Assembly: GCA_051859505.1 (NCBI GenBank)
Contig: JBHYFN010000063.1
Coordinates: 1 to 18,713 of the forward strand
DNA: 18,713 nucleotides
Reading direction: 5' to 3'
DNA from: JAFIEN01 sp051859505
GTDB taxonomy: Bacteria > Pseudomonadota > Alphaproteobacteria > Rhodobacterales > Rhodobacteraceae
Shown: piece by piece, positions 5,660 to 13,469 of the stretch
Position numbering within the stretch: position 1 is the stretch's first letter
How the letters are laid out: every line of letters begins with the position of its first letter
Notes under the pieces: model-generated
The model's input: the letters and a program-made list of their open reading frames with translations, nothing else
Told to the model about the DNA's origin: nothing
Databases searched by the model: none
Translations under genes and position numbers: made by a program

Positions 5660-7663
5660 CTAGCGATAGGCGATTTCGACCATCGCATGCCCGCGCAGGT
5701 CCGGCACGGTAAAGGCCACCCGACCGTCGTCGATCCGATACTCCAGCGCCCGGCCCTCGGGCACCAGCCGCACCCCGGCGATCGGGCCGGTCGCGGCAAG
5801 GGTCACCGCAATGCCCGACAGGGTGATCAGGTCCTGGATCGGCTGGATCGGCGCGCCGCCCAACGTGCCGCGCAGAGCGGGGGTCGCATGCAGAAGGTGC
5901 AGCACATCGGCCTTCTTGCCGGGTGAATGCCGCAGGGTGGCCCGTCCCGCGCGGGGCAGCGTGGTTTCGATCATCTTGCGCTTGTTCAGCGCAAAGCCGA
6001 TCAGCCGCTCGGCAATCTCGAGCATCGCGACGGCACCGGCCGTGTAGTAGCAGGTGAAGACCGGATGCGCGAACCAGGTGAAGCGCCCCTTGGCGCTGCC
6101 CGCCACGAAGCCGGTCGGCTCGGGCTGCGAGGGGGCGTTCACATGGCCCGAGAAATGGCGCGGAGTGCGGTCGAAATAGGGGTCGAAGACTTCGCCCAGG
6201 GATTCGCCATCCGTCAGCCGCGCCTGTTCCGAGGGCAGATACATGAACAAGGGATCGTTCACCGCCTCGGCGCGGATCGCCGGGATCGGGAGCAGGTAAT
6301 CGCCCCCCGTCATGGGCGAGGTGCCGACATGTTCCGCCCCCAGATCGAAGGCGAACCCGCCCTCGGGGCGCAGCCCGCTCTGCCCGGTCAGAAGCACGTT
6401 ACCGCCCTGCGCTGCATAGGCTTCGATCTTCGCGGCAAGGGCCGCATCGACCGTGATCTCGTCGGGCAGGATCAGCAGGCGGTAGGGGGTGAAATCCCGG
6501 TCGCGGTCCAGCACATCGAAGGTATATTGCCCCTCCATCAGCACCCGCACCACGCCTTCGTCGGCCTTGATGCTGCGGTCGGGGCGGCGGCCAAGGGTGG
6601 GAGTCTGCATCGCCTCGACGCTCAGCACCCCGATCTCGGCCCGGTTGACCGTGCCCTTCACCCAGTCCTCACGCTCGGCCACCCATTTGTAGGCGGGGCG
6701 GATGATGTCCATCGTCGTGGCATCCACGGCCGCCGTCGGGTGCAGATGGTCGCCGATGGAACAGGCCGCCCCCTGCGCGATCATCGACCCGCACTCATAG
6801 ATCAGCGCCTCGGATTTCTTGTAGCCGCCGACCTCGCCCCAGAGCCAATGAAACTTGCCGGTCATGCCCAGATAGGGCAGCCCGATCCCCTCGGCATAAC
6901 GCGCCGAAAGGGGGAAATGTTCGTAGCCCCAGCCACCCGTGGGTAGGCTTTCCAGTTCCAGATGCGAATAATGGCGGCGGTAGTGATCCGCCATGCCCCG
7001 CCGGATATGGCCGGTGTTGAAGAACAAGGGCATCTTCGGGTCGTGCCCCCGCACCGTATCGGTCACGCGGTCAAAGAAATTCTGCACCGTCTCGGCCCGG
7101 AACGCCTCGCGCTGTGCCGGGTCGGTCCAGTCCATGCCGCGGGCCTCCATCCCGGCTTTCACCGCTTCGGAAACCGAGTCGATCTGGAACGAGATATCCA
7201 CGAAGATCCCGTCCCCGTCCGGGTAGCGGCGCATGATCTCGTCCACTTGCGCGCAGAGGTAATCGAGGTAGCCGGAGGCGAAATCGAGGTAAGCCCAGCC
7301 CGGATCGCCCGGAGTGCGCGACACATGCGGCAGCGACCCATCGGCCGAGACGATCCGCCATTCGGGGTGCTCGATGGCCGCAAGTTCGTCCCATTGCGCG
7401 GTCGTATAGATCGGGGCGTTGATGCCGACGGCATGCAGCGCGTCGATCTGGGCGCGGAGCAGGTCGAAATCGAGGCCGGGGTGCATCTTGCCCACCTCGG
7501 TCGGGTGGTAGCTGTATCCGTGATGGCATTTGGAAAACACCGTCACGCTGTCCACATGCGCCTCCTTGAAGGCCTTCCCGAAGGCCTCGGCATCGAAGGC
7601 CGAGCCGATGCCGGGGATGCGGCCCGAGGTGTGGAAATCAAGGTGGATCTGGCGGTAACGCAT
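5660..7663 (-). CDS. Glycoside-hydrolase-like protein (GHL6 / beta-galactosidase trimerisation type), copy A
   Basis: Putative cytoplasmic glycosidase (667 aa), last gene of the operon. An N-terminal barrel-like domain (about residues 3-340) carries the family-typical opening QIHLDFHTS, the motif KCHHGYSYHP (45-54), DGIFVD with Asp156, HLELESLP with Glu236/Glu238, and FHWLWGEVGGYKK (271-283). A flavodoxin/amidotransferase-like middle domain follows (about 345-560; RLLILPDEI and GGNVLLTG strands), as in the GH42-type trimerisation domain, then a beta-rich C-terminus. Which acidic residues are catalytic is inference. There is no signal peptide. The ATG at 7661-7663 is preferred because MRYRQIHLDF matches the paralog's MRFRQIHLDF; a TTG at 7678 is an alternative. 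It starts 11 nt after the paralog's stop. RefSeq-type names for such proteins include 'alpha-amylase family protein'; specificity is unknown. Confidence 0.8.
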   Translation of the reverse strand: MRYRQIHLDFHTSGRIPGIGSAFDAEAFGKAFKEAHVDSVTVFSKCHHGYSYHPTEVGKMHPGLDFDLLRAQIDALHAVGINAPIYTTAQWDELAAIEHPEWRIVSADGSLPHVSRTPGDPGWAYLDFASGYLDYLCAQVDEIMRRYPDGDGIFVDISFQIDSVSEAVKAGMEARGMDWTDPAQREAFRAETVQNFFDRVTDTVRGHDPKMPLFFNTGHIRRGMADHYRRHYSHLELESLPTGGWGYEHFPLSARYAEGIGLPYLGMTGKFHWLWGEVGGYKKSEALIYECGSMIAQGAACSIGDHLHPTAAVDATTMDIIRPAYKWVAEREDWVKGTVNRAEIGVLSVEAMQTPTLGRRPDRSIKADEGVVRVLMEGQYTFDVLDRDRDFTPYRLLILPDEITVDAALAAKIEAYAAQGGNVLLTGQSGLRPEGGFAFDLGAEHVGTSPMTGGDYLLPIPAIRAEAVNDPLFMYLPSEQARLTDGESLGEVFDPYFDRTPRHFSGHVNAPSQPEPTGFVAGSAKGRFTWFAHPVFTCYYTAGAVAMLEIAERLIGFALNKRKMIETTLPRAGRATLRHSPGKKADVLHLLHATPALRGTLGGAPIQPIQDLITLSGIAVTLAATGPIAGVRLVPEGRALEYRIDDGRVAFTVPDLRGHAMVEIAYR

Positions 7664-7674
7664 CTGTTCGGCCC

Positions 7675-9681
7675 TCAATACTGGATCTCGACCATCTGGT
7701 GGCCGCGCAGGCGTGGAACGGTAAAGGTCAGCCTCTCGCCCTGATCGAAGGCGATCGCCTCGCCCTCGGGCACCAGGCGCACCGATTTGACCGGGCCGCT
7801 GGCCTCGACGCTGACCGCGATGTCGGACAGGGTCACAAGATCCTGAATCGGCTGGATATTCGCGCCCCGCAGGTTGCCGCGCAGCGCGGGCGTGGCGTAA
7901 AGCAGGTGCAGCACGTCGCGCCCCTGCCCCGGCTGATGCCGCAACGTCACCCGGCCTGCACGCGGCAGCGAGCTGCGCACCATCGGCTCGGCCCCCAGCG
8001 CGTGGCGGATCACCTTCTCGGCGATTTCGAGCATCGCGACGGCACCCGCCTTGTGGTAGCAGGAAAAGATCGGATGGGCGAGCCAGGTGAAACCCCCCTT
8101 CGTCACCCCCGCGGCAAAGCCGGTCGGCTCGGGCTTCGAGGGCGCGTTGACATGACCCGAGAAATGCTGCGGCCGGCGGTCCATGTAGGGGTCATGCACA
8201 TCGCCGAGCGAGGTGCCATCCGTCACCCGCGCCTGCTGCGAGGGCAGATACATGAACAGCGGATCGTTCACCTCCTCGGCGCGCAGGTCCACGACCGGTA
8301 GCAGGAAATCCCCCCCCGCCATCTCGGAGGTGCCGACCCAGTCCGCCCCCAGATCGAACAGGAACCCCTCCGGCCCGATACCGCTTTTCCCGGTCAGCAG
8401 CACCCGTCCACCACCCGCGACATAGGCGTTCAGCTTGGCCCGCAGCTCCTCATCCACCGCGATCACATCCGGCAGGATGACCAGCCGGTAGCCGTCCAGT
8501 TCGCTTTCCAGGTCGATCACGTCGAAGGCGAACTGCCCTTCCAGAAGCACCCGCACCCCGCCCTGATCCGGCCCGTCGGTCGGGTTGTCCTGATGCACCG
8601 TCATGCCCACCAGACCGGGGCGCGAGGCGGCCTCGGCACTCAGAAAGGCGATCTCGGCGCGGTTCTCGGTGTCTTTGGCCCAGGCCTCGCGCTCTTCCAC
8701 CCATTTGTAGGCGGGCGCGATCACGGCCATCGTGCTGTGGTCAATGCTTCCCGTGGGATGCAGGTGGTCCCCGATGGAACAGCGCGCGCCATGTGCCAGC
8801 ATCGCGCCGCATTCATAGACCAGCGCCTCGGGCTTCTTGTAGCCGCCGACCTCGCCCCAGTGGAAATGGAACTTGCCGGTCATGCCCAGGAAGGGCAGGC
8901 CCAGTTGCTCTACATAGCGGGCTGACAGCGGGAAATGGTCGTAGCCCCAACCGGCGGTCGGCAGGCTTTCCAGCTCGAGATGGGTGTAGTGGTTGAGGTA
9001 ATGCTTGCGGTCCCCCCGCCGCACATGGCCCGAGTTGAAGAACAAGGGCTTTTTCGGGTCATGCTTCCTGACCGTGTCGGTGATCCGGTCGAAGAAGCGC
9101 TGCACCGACATGCCGGTGAAGCGGTGCACATGCTCGGGGTCGGTCCAGTCCAGCCCCTCGGCCTCCATCCCCTTCTGCGCCCAGACCGAGACCGAGGGCA
9201 GCTGGAAACAGATATCCACGAAGATCCCGTCGCCATCCGGATAGCGCGTCAGGATCTCGTCCAGCTGCGCCGTCAGATAATCGAGATAGGGCGAGGCATA
9301 GTCGAGGAACGCCCAACCCGCCCCGTTGGGCGTGGTCAGGTAGCGCGGGCTGCCGCCTTCGGGGCTGACCGCGCGCCATTCGGGGTGGTTATGGGCGGCA
9401 AGCTCGTCCCATGTGGCGGTGGTATAGATCGGCGCGTTGATCCCCACCGCATGCAGCGCGTCGATCTGCGCGCGGAGCAGGTCGAACTCCAGCCCCGGAT
9501 GCATCTCGCCGGTGGTGACGGGATGGTAGCTGTAGCCGTGATGGCATTTCGAGAACACCGTCACGCTGTCGACATGCGCATCCTTGAAGGCCTGGCCAAA
9601 GGCCTTGGCATCGAAACGCGACCCGATGCCGGGAATGCGGCCCGAGGTGTGGAAATCAAGGTGGATCTGGCGGAAACGCAT
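7675..9681 (-). CDS. Glycoside-hydrolase-like protein (GHL6 / beta-galactosidase trimerisation type), copy B
   Basis: Paralog (668 aa) of the next gene in the operon, colinear over its full length and roughly two-thirds identical by eye. The same landmarks are present: QIHLDFHTSGRIPGIGS, KCHHGYSYHP, DGIFVDICFQ, HLELESLPTAGWGYDHFP, FHFHWGEVGGYKK, and a strand-rich amidotransferase-like domain (YRLVILPDVI, GGRVLLTGKSG). No signal peptide, so it should act on imported substrate in the cytoplasm. The ATG at 9679-9681 has a GAAGGAG ribosome binding site at good spacing; the longer frame from 9708 would overlap the preceding gene. The first 58 nt differ from copy A by only two bases, closer than the rest of the genes. 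Two retained copies suggest complementary specificity or a hetero-oligomer (inference). Confidence 0.8.
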   Translation of the reverse strand: MRFRQIHLDFHTSGRIPGIGSRFDAKAFGQAFKDAHVDSVTVFSKCHHGYSYHPVTTGEMHPGLEFDLLRAQIDALHAVGINAPIYTTATWDELAAHNHPEWRAVSPEGGSPRYLTTPNGAGWAFLDYASPYLDYLTAQLDEILTRYPDGDGIFVDICFQLPSVSVWAQKGMEAEGLDWTDPEHVHRFTGMSVQRFFDRITDTVRKHDPKKPLFFNSGHVRRGDRKHYLNHYTHLELESLPTAGWGYDHFPLSARYVEQLGLPFLGMTGKFHFHWGEVGGYKKPEALVYECGAMLAHGARCSIGDHLHPTGSIDHSTMAVIAPAYKWVEEREAWAKDTENRAEIAFLSAEAASRPGLVGMTVHQDNPTDGPDQGGVRVLLEGQFAFDVIDLESELDGYRLVILPDVIAVDEELRAKLNAYVAGGGRVLLTGKSGIGPEGFLFDLGADWVGTSEMAGGDFLLPVVDLRAEEVNDPLFMYLPSQQARVTDGTSLGDVHDPYMDRRPQHFSGHVNAPSKPEPTGFAAGVTKGGFTWLAHPIFSCYHKAGAVAMLEIAEKVIRHALGAEPMVRSSLPRAGRVTLRHQPGQGRDVLHLLYATPALRGNLRGANIQPIQDLVTLSDIAVSVEASGPVKSVRLVPEGEAIAFDQGERLTFTVPRLRGHQMVEIQY

Positions 9682-9704
9682 GGGATGCTCCTTCGGGCGT
9701 TCGG

Positions 9705-10496
9705 TCAAATGTCGACAAGCGGTTCAAGATCGGCGACCAGCGCGACGATCGCGGCGCGCTGCCGGGCCGGATCGGGCGGGCAGTTGGTCAGGATCGTTTC
9801 GATGCGGGCGGCAAGGTCGGAGGGCTGGACGGGCAGGTCACGGGCAAGCGACAGGTTCCAGCCATCGCCGGGATAATAGGTCCGGTTCACGGCATAGACG
9901 ACCTGCAGGATCGCATGGACAAGGCGGGCGGCCAGGCTGGCAAGAAACACCGTATCCCCACGCTGGACCTTGCTTTCATAGTGATAATCCTGCGCCCAAT
10001 AGCGCAGAAGCGCCATGTTCCGCGTCAGGATCGCGACCCGCATCGCCTTTGGATACGGGGTCAGCCGGGCCTTCCAGCCTGCCATCACGCCGTCCGGGTC
10101 GTGCAGGATGCGCTGGTGGAACAGGTCGGTCGGCAGGTGATAGCCCCAGATCGCCCAGTCAAGATCGGTCGCCCGCCCCCGGCCCGCGCACCAGTCGTCA
10201 AGCTCGGCATCCATCTGCCCGATCAGGCGCGGCCAGGTGCCGTCGATATGGATGCCCCGCGCCTCCCATCGTTGCATCACTTCCGAGAATGCGGCGTATT
10301 CGGGCGTGGCGTGGACATCCGGGCCCGCGAAGGCATCGGCATAAAGGCGGAAGTCATAGTCCGACAGCGGATCGGTCCGCCCCTTGGCCCGCGATCCGCC
10401 GATGCCGATGGCGATACGCCCCGGCCCGGCCAGAGCCGCGATGACGGGCAGGAAATCGGCAATGACCGTATCCTCGGTCGGCGGGGGAAGGGACAT
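9705..10496 (-). CDS. Nucleotidyltransferase-fold protein with DUF4037-like C-terminus
   Basis: Protein of 263 aa with the polymerase-beta-type nucleotidyltransferase signature: GGSRAKG at residues 33-39, then SDYDF with Asp46 and Asp48, and a plausible third carboxylate at Asp85 (HIDGTW). All three metal-binding positions appear intact, so activity is plausible. The C-terminal helical half (about 130-260), with the segment AVNRTYYPGDGWNLS, resembles DUF4037. Family members resemble kanamycin/lincosamide nucleotidyltransferases, but the true substrate is usually unknown. It lies inside the sugar-uptake operon, 11 nt after the ATPase and 23 nt before the hydrolase genes, so a role tied to the imported compound is likely by position only. 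It could instead be a passenger gene. Confidence 0.78.
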   Translation of the reverse strand: MSLPPPTEDTVIADFLPVIAALAGPGRIAIGIGGSRAKGRTDPLSDYDFRLYADAFAGPDVHATPEYAAFSEVMQRWEARGIHIDGTWPRLIGQMDAELDDWCAGRGRATDLDWAIWGYHLPTDLFHQRILHDPDGVMAGWKARLTPYPKAMRVAILTRNMALLRYWAQDYHYESKVQRGDTVFLASLAARLVHAILQVVYAVNRTYYPGDGWNLSLARDLPVQPSDLAARIETILTNCPPDPARQRAAIVALVADLEPLVDI

Positions 10497-10507
10497 GCAG
10501 GATCCGC

Positions 10508-11647
10508 CTACTCCGTCACACCGTGATGATCCGGCCAGGCAATCGCCCGGTCGCGCTTGTCGAACAGATAGACCGCGCCGGGCTTGATCCCCACCCGCAC
10601 CGGATCGCCGTGACGCGCGGTGATCTGACGGGTCCGGTGGACGGCGAAGAAGCCCTCCTGCGATTCGGAATCGACCGACCGCAGGCCGCCCCCATCGATG
10701 TAAAGCAGCGTCTCGCGCCCCAGGCTTTCGATCACGGCGATGGTGCCGTCCAGCGTCCAGCCATCCACCGCCTCGCCTTCGGAAAAGGCCTCGGGGCGGA
10801 TGCCGACCATCACGTCGTCGCCCTGCCGGGGCACGTCCTCGACCGCCACGGTCAGGCTGCCCGCCACCCCCTCGGCCGTCAGGGTGACGCTGCCCTGACG
10901 CGCCTCGGCCACGCGGGCCGTGATGAAGTTCATGCGGGGCGACCCAAGGAACCCCGCGACAAAGCGGTTCACCGGCCGGTTGTACAGGTCCAGCGGCGGG
11001 CCCACCTGTTCGACAATGCCCTCGTTCATGACCACGATCCGGCTGGCCATTGTCATCGCCTCGGTCTGGTCATGGGTGACGTAGACCATCGTCGCGCCCA
11101 GTTCCGAATGCAGCCGCCCCAGCTCGATCCGCATCTGGCTGCGCAGGGCGGCGTCAAGGTTCGACAAGGGCTCGTCGAACAGGAACACATCCGGCGCCCG
11201 CGTGATCGCCCGCCCGATGGCGACGCGCTGCTTCTGCCCGCCCGAAAGCGCCTTGGGTTTCTTCTCCAGCTGCGCTTCGATCCGCAGGATCTGTGCCGCG
11301 CGGTTCACCGCCGCGTCGATCTCGGCCCGTGGCCGTCCGGCGATCTTCAGCGCAAAGCCCATGTTCTGCCGTACCGTCATATGCGGATAAAGCGCATAGT
11401 TCTGGAACACCATCGCCACACCGCGGTCGGACGGTTCGTCCTTCGTGATATCCCGCCCGTCGATGCGGATCGCGCCCGATGTCACCGTCTCGAGCCCCGC
11501 GATGGACCGCAGCAGCGTGGACTTGCCGCAGCCCGACGGGCCGACCATGACCACGAATTCCCCCGATGCGGCGGAAAAGGACACGTCCTTGATCGCCTTG
11601 AAGGATCCGTAGTCCTTGATGAGGTTGCGGATTTCCAGTTCGGCCAT
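10508..11647 (-). CDS. Sugar ABC transporter ATP-binding protein (CUT1, UgpC/MsmK/MalK type)
   Basis: ATPase subunit (379 aa) that drives the adjacent pair of permeases. Seen: Walker A GPSGCGKST at residues 36-44, Q-loop FQNYALYPH (81-89), signature LSGGQKQR (134-141), Walker B VFLFDEP (154-160), D-loop SNLD, H-loop His192 (YVTHDQTEA), and a C-terminal TOBE/OB domain (about 240-379) typical of CUT1 ATPases. The ATG at 11645-11647 gives MAELEIRNL, the usual start of the family. The permease stop is 8 nt upstream, so translation is probably coupled. Such ATPases sometimes serve more than one transporter. Confidence 0.96.
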   Translation of the reverse strand: MAELEIRNLIKDYGSFKAIKDVSFSAASGEFVVMVGPSGCGKSTLLRSIAGLETVTSGAIRIDGRDITKDEPSDRGVAMVFQNYALYPHMTVRQNMGFALKIAGRPRAEIDAAVNRAAQILRIEAQLEKKPKALSGGQKQRVAIGRAITRAPDVFLFDEPLSNLDAALRSQMRIELGRLHSELGATMVYVTHDQTEAMTMASRIVVMNEGIVEQVGPPLDLYNRPVNRFVAGFLGSPRMNFITARVAEARQGSVTLTAEGVAGSLTVAVEDVPRQGDDVMVGIRPEAFSEGEAVDGWTLDGTIAVIESLGRETLLYIDGGGLRSVDSESQEGFFAVHRTRQITARHGDPVRVGIKPGAVYLFDKRDRAIAWPDHHGVTE

Positions 11648-11655
11648 GTCAGCCC

Positions 11656-12474
11656 CTATTTCCCGAGCCCGGCCAGCGACCGGACGAACCATTTCTGCGC
11701 CAGGATGAAGATGATCAGGATCGGCAGCACCGCGATGGTCAGCCCCGCCATCAGCGCGGGCCAATCGGCCGTGTATTCGCTGCGCAACTGCAGGATGCCC
11801 ACCGGCAGCGTCTTGACGCCGGGCCGCGACAGCATCAGCAGCGCCAGGATGAATTCGTTCCAGATGAACACCGCCTGAAAGATCGCGGCCGAGGCGATGG
11901 CCGGCCCCGACAGGGGCAGGATCACGCTGAAGAAGGTGCGGATGCGCGAACAGCCGTCCAGCCGCGCCGCCTCTTCCAGTTCGCGCGGAAAATCAAGGAA
12001 GAAGGCATAGAACAGGATCGTCGTGAAGGGGATGCCATAGGCCGCATAGGGCAGCGTGATCGCCAGAAGCGAATTCAGCATCCCCGCACCCGAGACCATC
12101 TGGTAAAGCGGGACCAGCACCGCCTGCACCGGGACGGCGAAACAGGCCACGATCAGCAGATAGACCGCCTTCAACGCGACGCTGTCGGAGCGCGCCAGCA
12201 CATAGGCCGCCATGCCGCTGGCCATCAGGATCATGGCCACCGACACCAGCGTCACGAAGGCCGAGTTGAACAGGAACACCCCCATCCCCGTGGCCCAGGC
12301 GCGCTCGAAACTGTCGAATTCGAAGGACGAGGGCCAGCCCAAGGGGTCAAGGAACATGTCGCGCCGCGTCTTGAACGACGCCAGCACCATCCATGTCAGC
12401 GGCAGAAGGACGAACAGGCTCCAGAGGCTGACGAAGCCGTAAAGGATCACGTTGGCAAGGCGGAAGTTGCTCAT
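11656..12474 (-). CDS. Sugar ABC transporter permease (CUT1, MalG-like)
   Basis: Inner-membrane permease (272 aa) with about six hydrophobic segments. The first is at residues 8-30, and the last, near IAVLPILIIFILAQKWF, is at the C-terminus. The cytoplasmic coupling motif EEAARLDGCSRIRTFFSVILPLSGPAI (the EAA loop, written here in parts: EEAARLDG, then FFSVILPL) docks on the ATPase. The size and the absence of a large N-terminal extension fit the MalG-type half. A single base separates it from the upstream permease stop, which indicates tight coupling. It forms a heterodimeric channel with the next gene product. Confidence 0.95.
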   Translation of the reverse strand: MSNFRLANVILYGFVSLWSLFVLLPLTWMVLASFKTRRDMFLDPLGWPSSFEFDSFERAWATGMGVFLFNSAFVTLVSVAMILMASGMAAYVLARSDSVALKAVYLLIVACFAVPVQAVLVPLYQMVSGAGMLNSLLAITLPYAAYGIPFTTILFYAFFLDFPRELEEAARLDGCSRIRTFFSVILPLSGPAIASAAIFQAVFIWNEFILALLMLSRPGVKTLPVGILQLRSEYTADWPALMAGLTIAVLPILIIFILAQKWFVRSLAGLGK

Positions 12475-12475
12475 C

Positions 12476-13393
12476 TCAGGCCCTCCGCGAAATCTTCATC
12501 TGGACCCAGCCCAGCGCCACCGCGATGGCCAGCAGGATGACCGAGATCGCATTGGCATAGCCCATGTTGCCCAGCGTGAAGGCCTGCAGATAGATATAGG
12601 TTCCCATCACCTGCGTCGCATTGGCCGGCCCCCCGCCGGTGGTGGCGAAGATCAGATCAAAGACCTTGAACCCGCCAATGGTGGTGATCAGCACCGCCAC
12701 GATCACCACGTTGCGGATCGAGGGCAGCGTGATGTGCCAGAAGGCCCGCAGCCCCTTCGCCCCGTCCAGTGCCGCCGCCTCGTAAAGGTCCTTCGGGATG
12801 GCCTGCAGCCCGGCCAGGATCAGCACCATCATGAAACCGGTATATTGCCAGCAGGCGATCACCAGCACGACCCAGATCGAGATATTCGGATCGCCCAGCC
12901 AGCCCAGCGTCGGCGGGGTCAGCCCGATCTTCTGGATCAAGGCGTTGAACGCGCCGACATTGGGGTCGAGCAGCACCTGCCAGATCACCGCCACCGCGAC
13001 GGCCGAGACGACCATCGGCGCGAAGATGATGGTGCGGAACACCGTGCTGCCCTTCGGGATGCCCCGGTCGAGGATCGCGGCCAGGATCGTGCCGAAGCCC
13101 ACCTGCAATGCGATGGAGCCGAAGACGATGATCAGATTGTTGCGCAGCGCGATCCAGAACACCGGATCGTTGAACGCGCGCGTGTAGTTCGCCGTGCCCA
13201 CCGGCGTCCATTCGCGCGAAGTGATGCCGAAGGAAAAGAACGACCCATAGATCGCCAGGATCGCCGGAATGAAGATGAACACCGCGCAGAGCCCCAGCGC
13301 CGGCGCCAGCAGGATCAGGGCCGAAGCCTTGGCACCGAACTGCGGGCGGCGTGCGCCGGTCGCGCCGGCGCGGGAAAGGGCGGTGTCGGTCAT
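12476..13393 (-). CDS. Sugar ABC transporter permease (CUT1, MalF/UgpA-like)
   Basis: Inner-membrane permease (305 aa), partner of the MalG-like permease. The N-terminal about 25 residues are polar, then come six or so hydrophobic segments beginning at ALILLAPALGLCAVFIFIP. The EAA coupling loop is YEAAALDGAKGLRAFWHITL (about residues 210-230). GGGPANATQV is typical of the family's last periplasmic or loop region. The ATG at 13391-13393 is the first start in frame. It follows the binding-protein gene after 76 nt that contain a strong hairpin. Confidence 0.95.
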   Translation of the reverse strand: MTDTALSRAGATGARRPQFGAKASALILLAPALGLCAVFIFIPAILAIYGSFFSFGITSREWTPVGTANYTRAFNDPVFWIALRNNLIIVFGSIALQVGFGTILAAILDRGIPKGSTVFRTIIFAPMVVSAVAVAVIWQVLLDPNVGAFNALIQKIGLTPPTLGWLGDPNISIWVVLVIACWQYTGFMMVLILAGLQAIPKDLYEAAALDGAKGLRAFWHITLPSIRNVVIVAVLITTIGGFKVFDLIFATTGGGPANATQVMGTYIYLQAFTLGNMGYANAISVILLAIAVALGWVQMKISRRA

Positions 13394-13421
13394 CTTCGGT
13401 CTCGGATCAGGGCCAAGAATT

Positions 13422-13453
13422 CGGGCCCGGCGGGGAGAACGTCGCCGGGCCCG
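13422..13453 (-). promoter_or_regulatory. Intra-operon hairpin between binding-protein and permease genes
   Basis: CGGGCCCGGCG (13422-13432) and CGCCGGGCCCG (13443-13453) form a perfect 11-bp stem with a 10-nt loop, 16 nt after the binding-protein stop. No U-tract follows. It probably protects the upstream mRNA or attenuates read-through, so that the receptor is made in excess of the membrane subunits (established behaviour in comparable operons; inference here). Confidence 0.75.
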
Positions 13454-13469
13454 GGAAGCGGTCAGGCCC

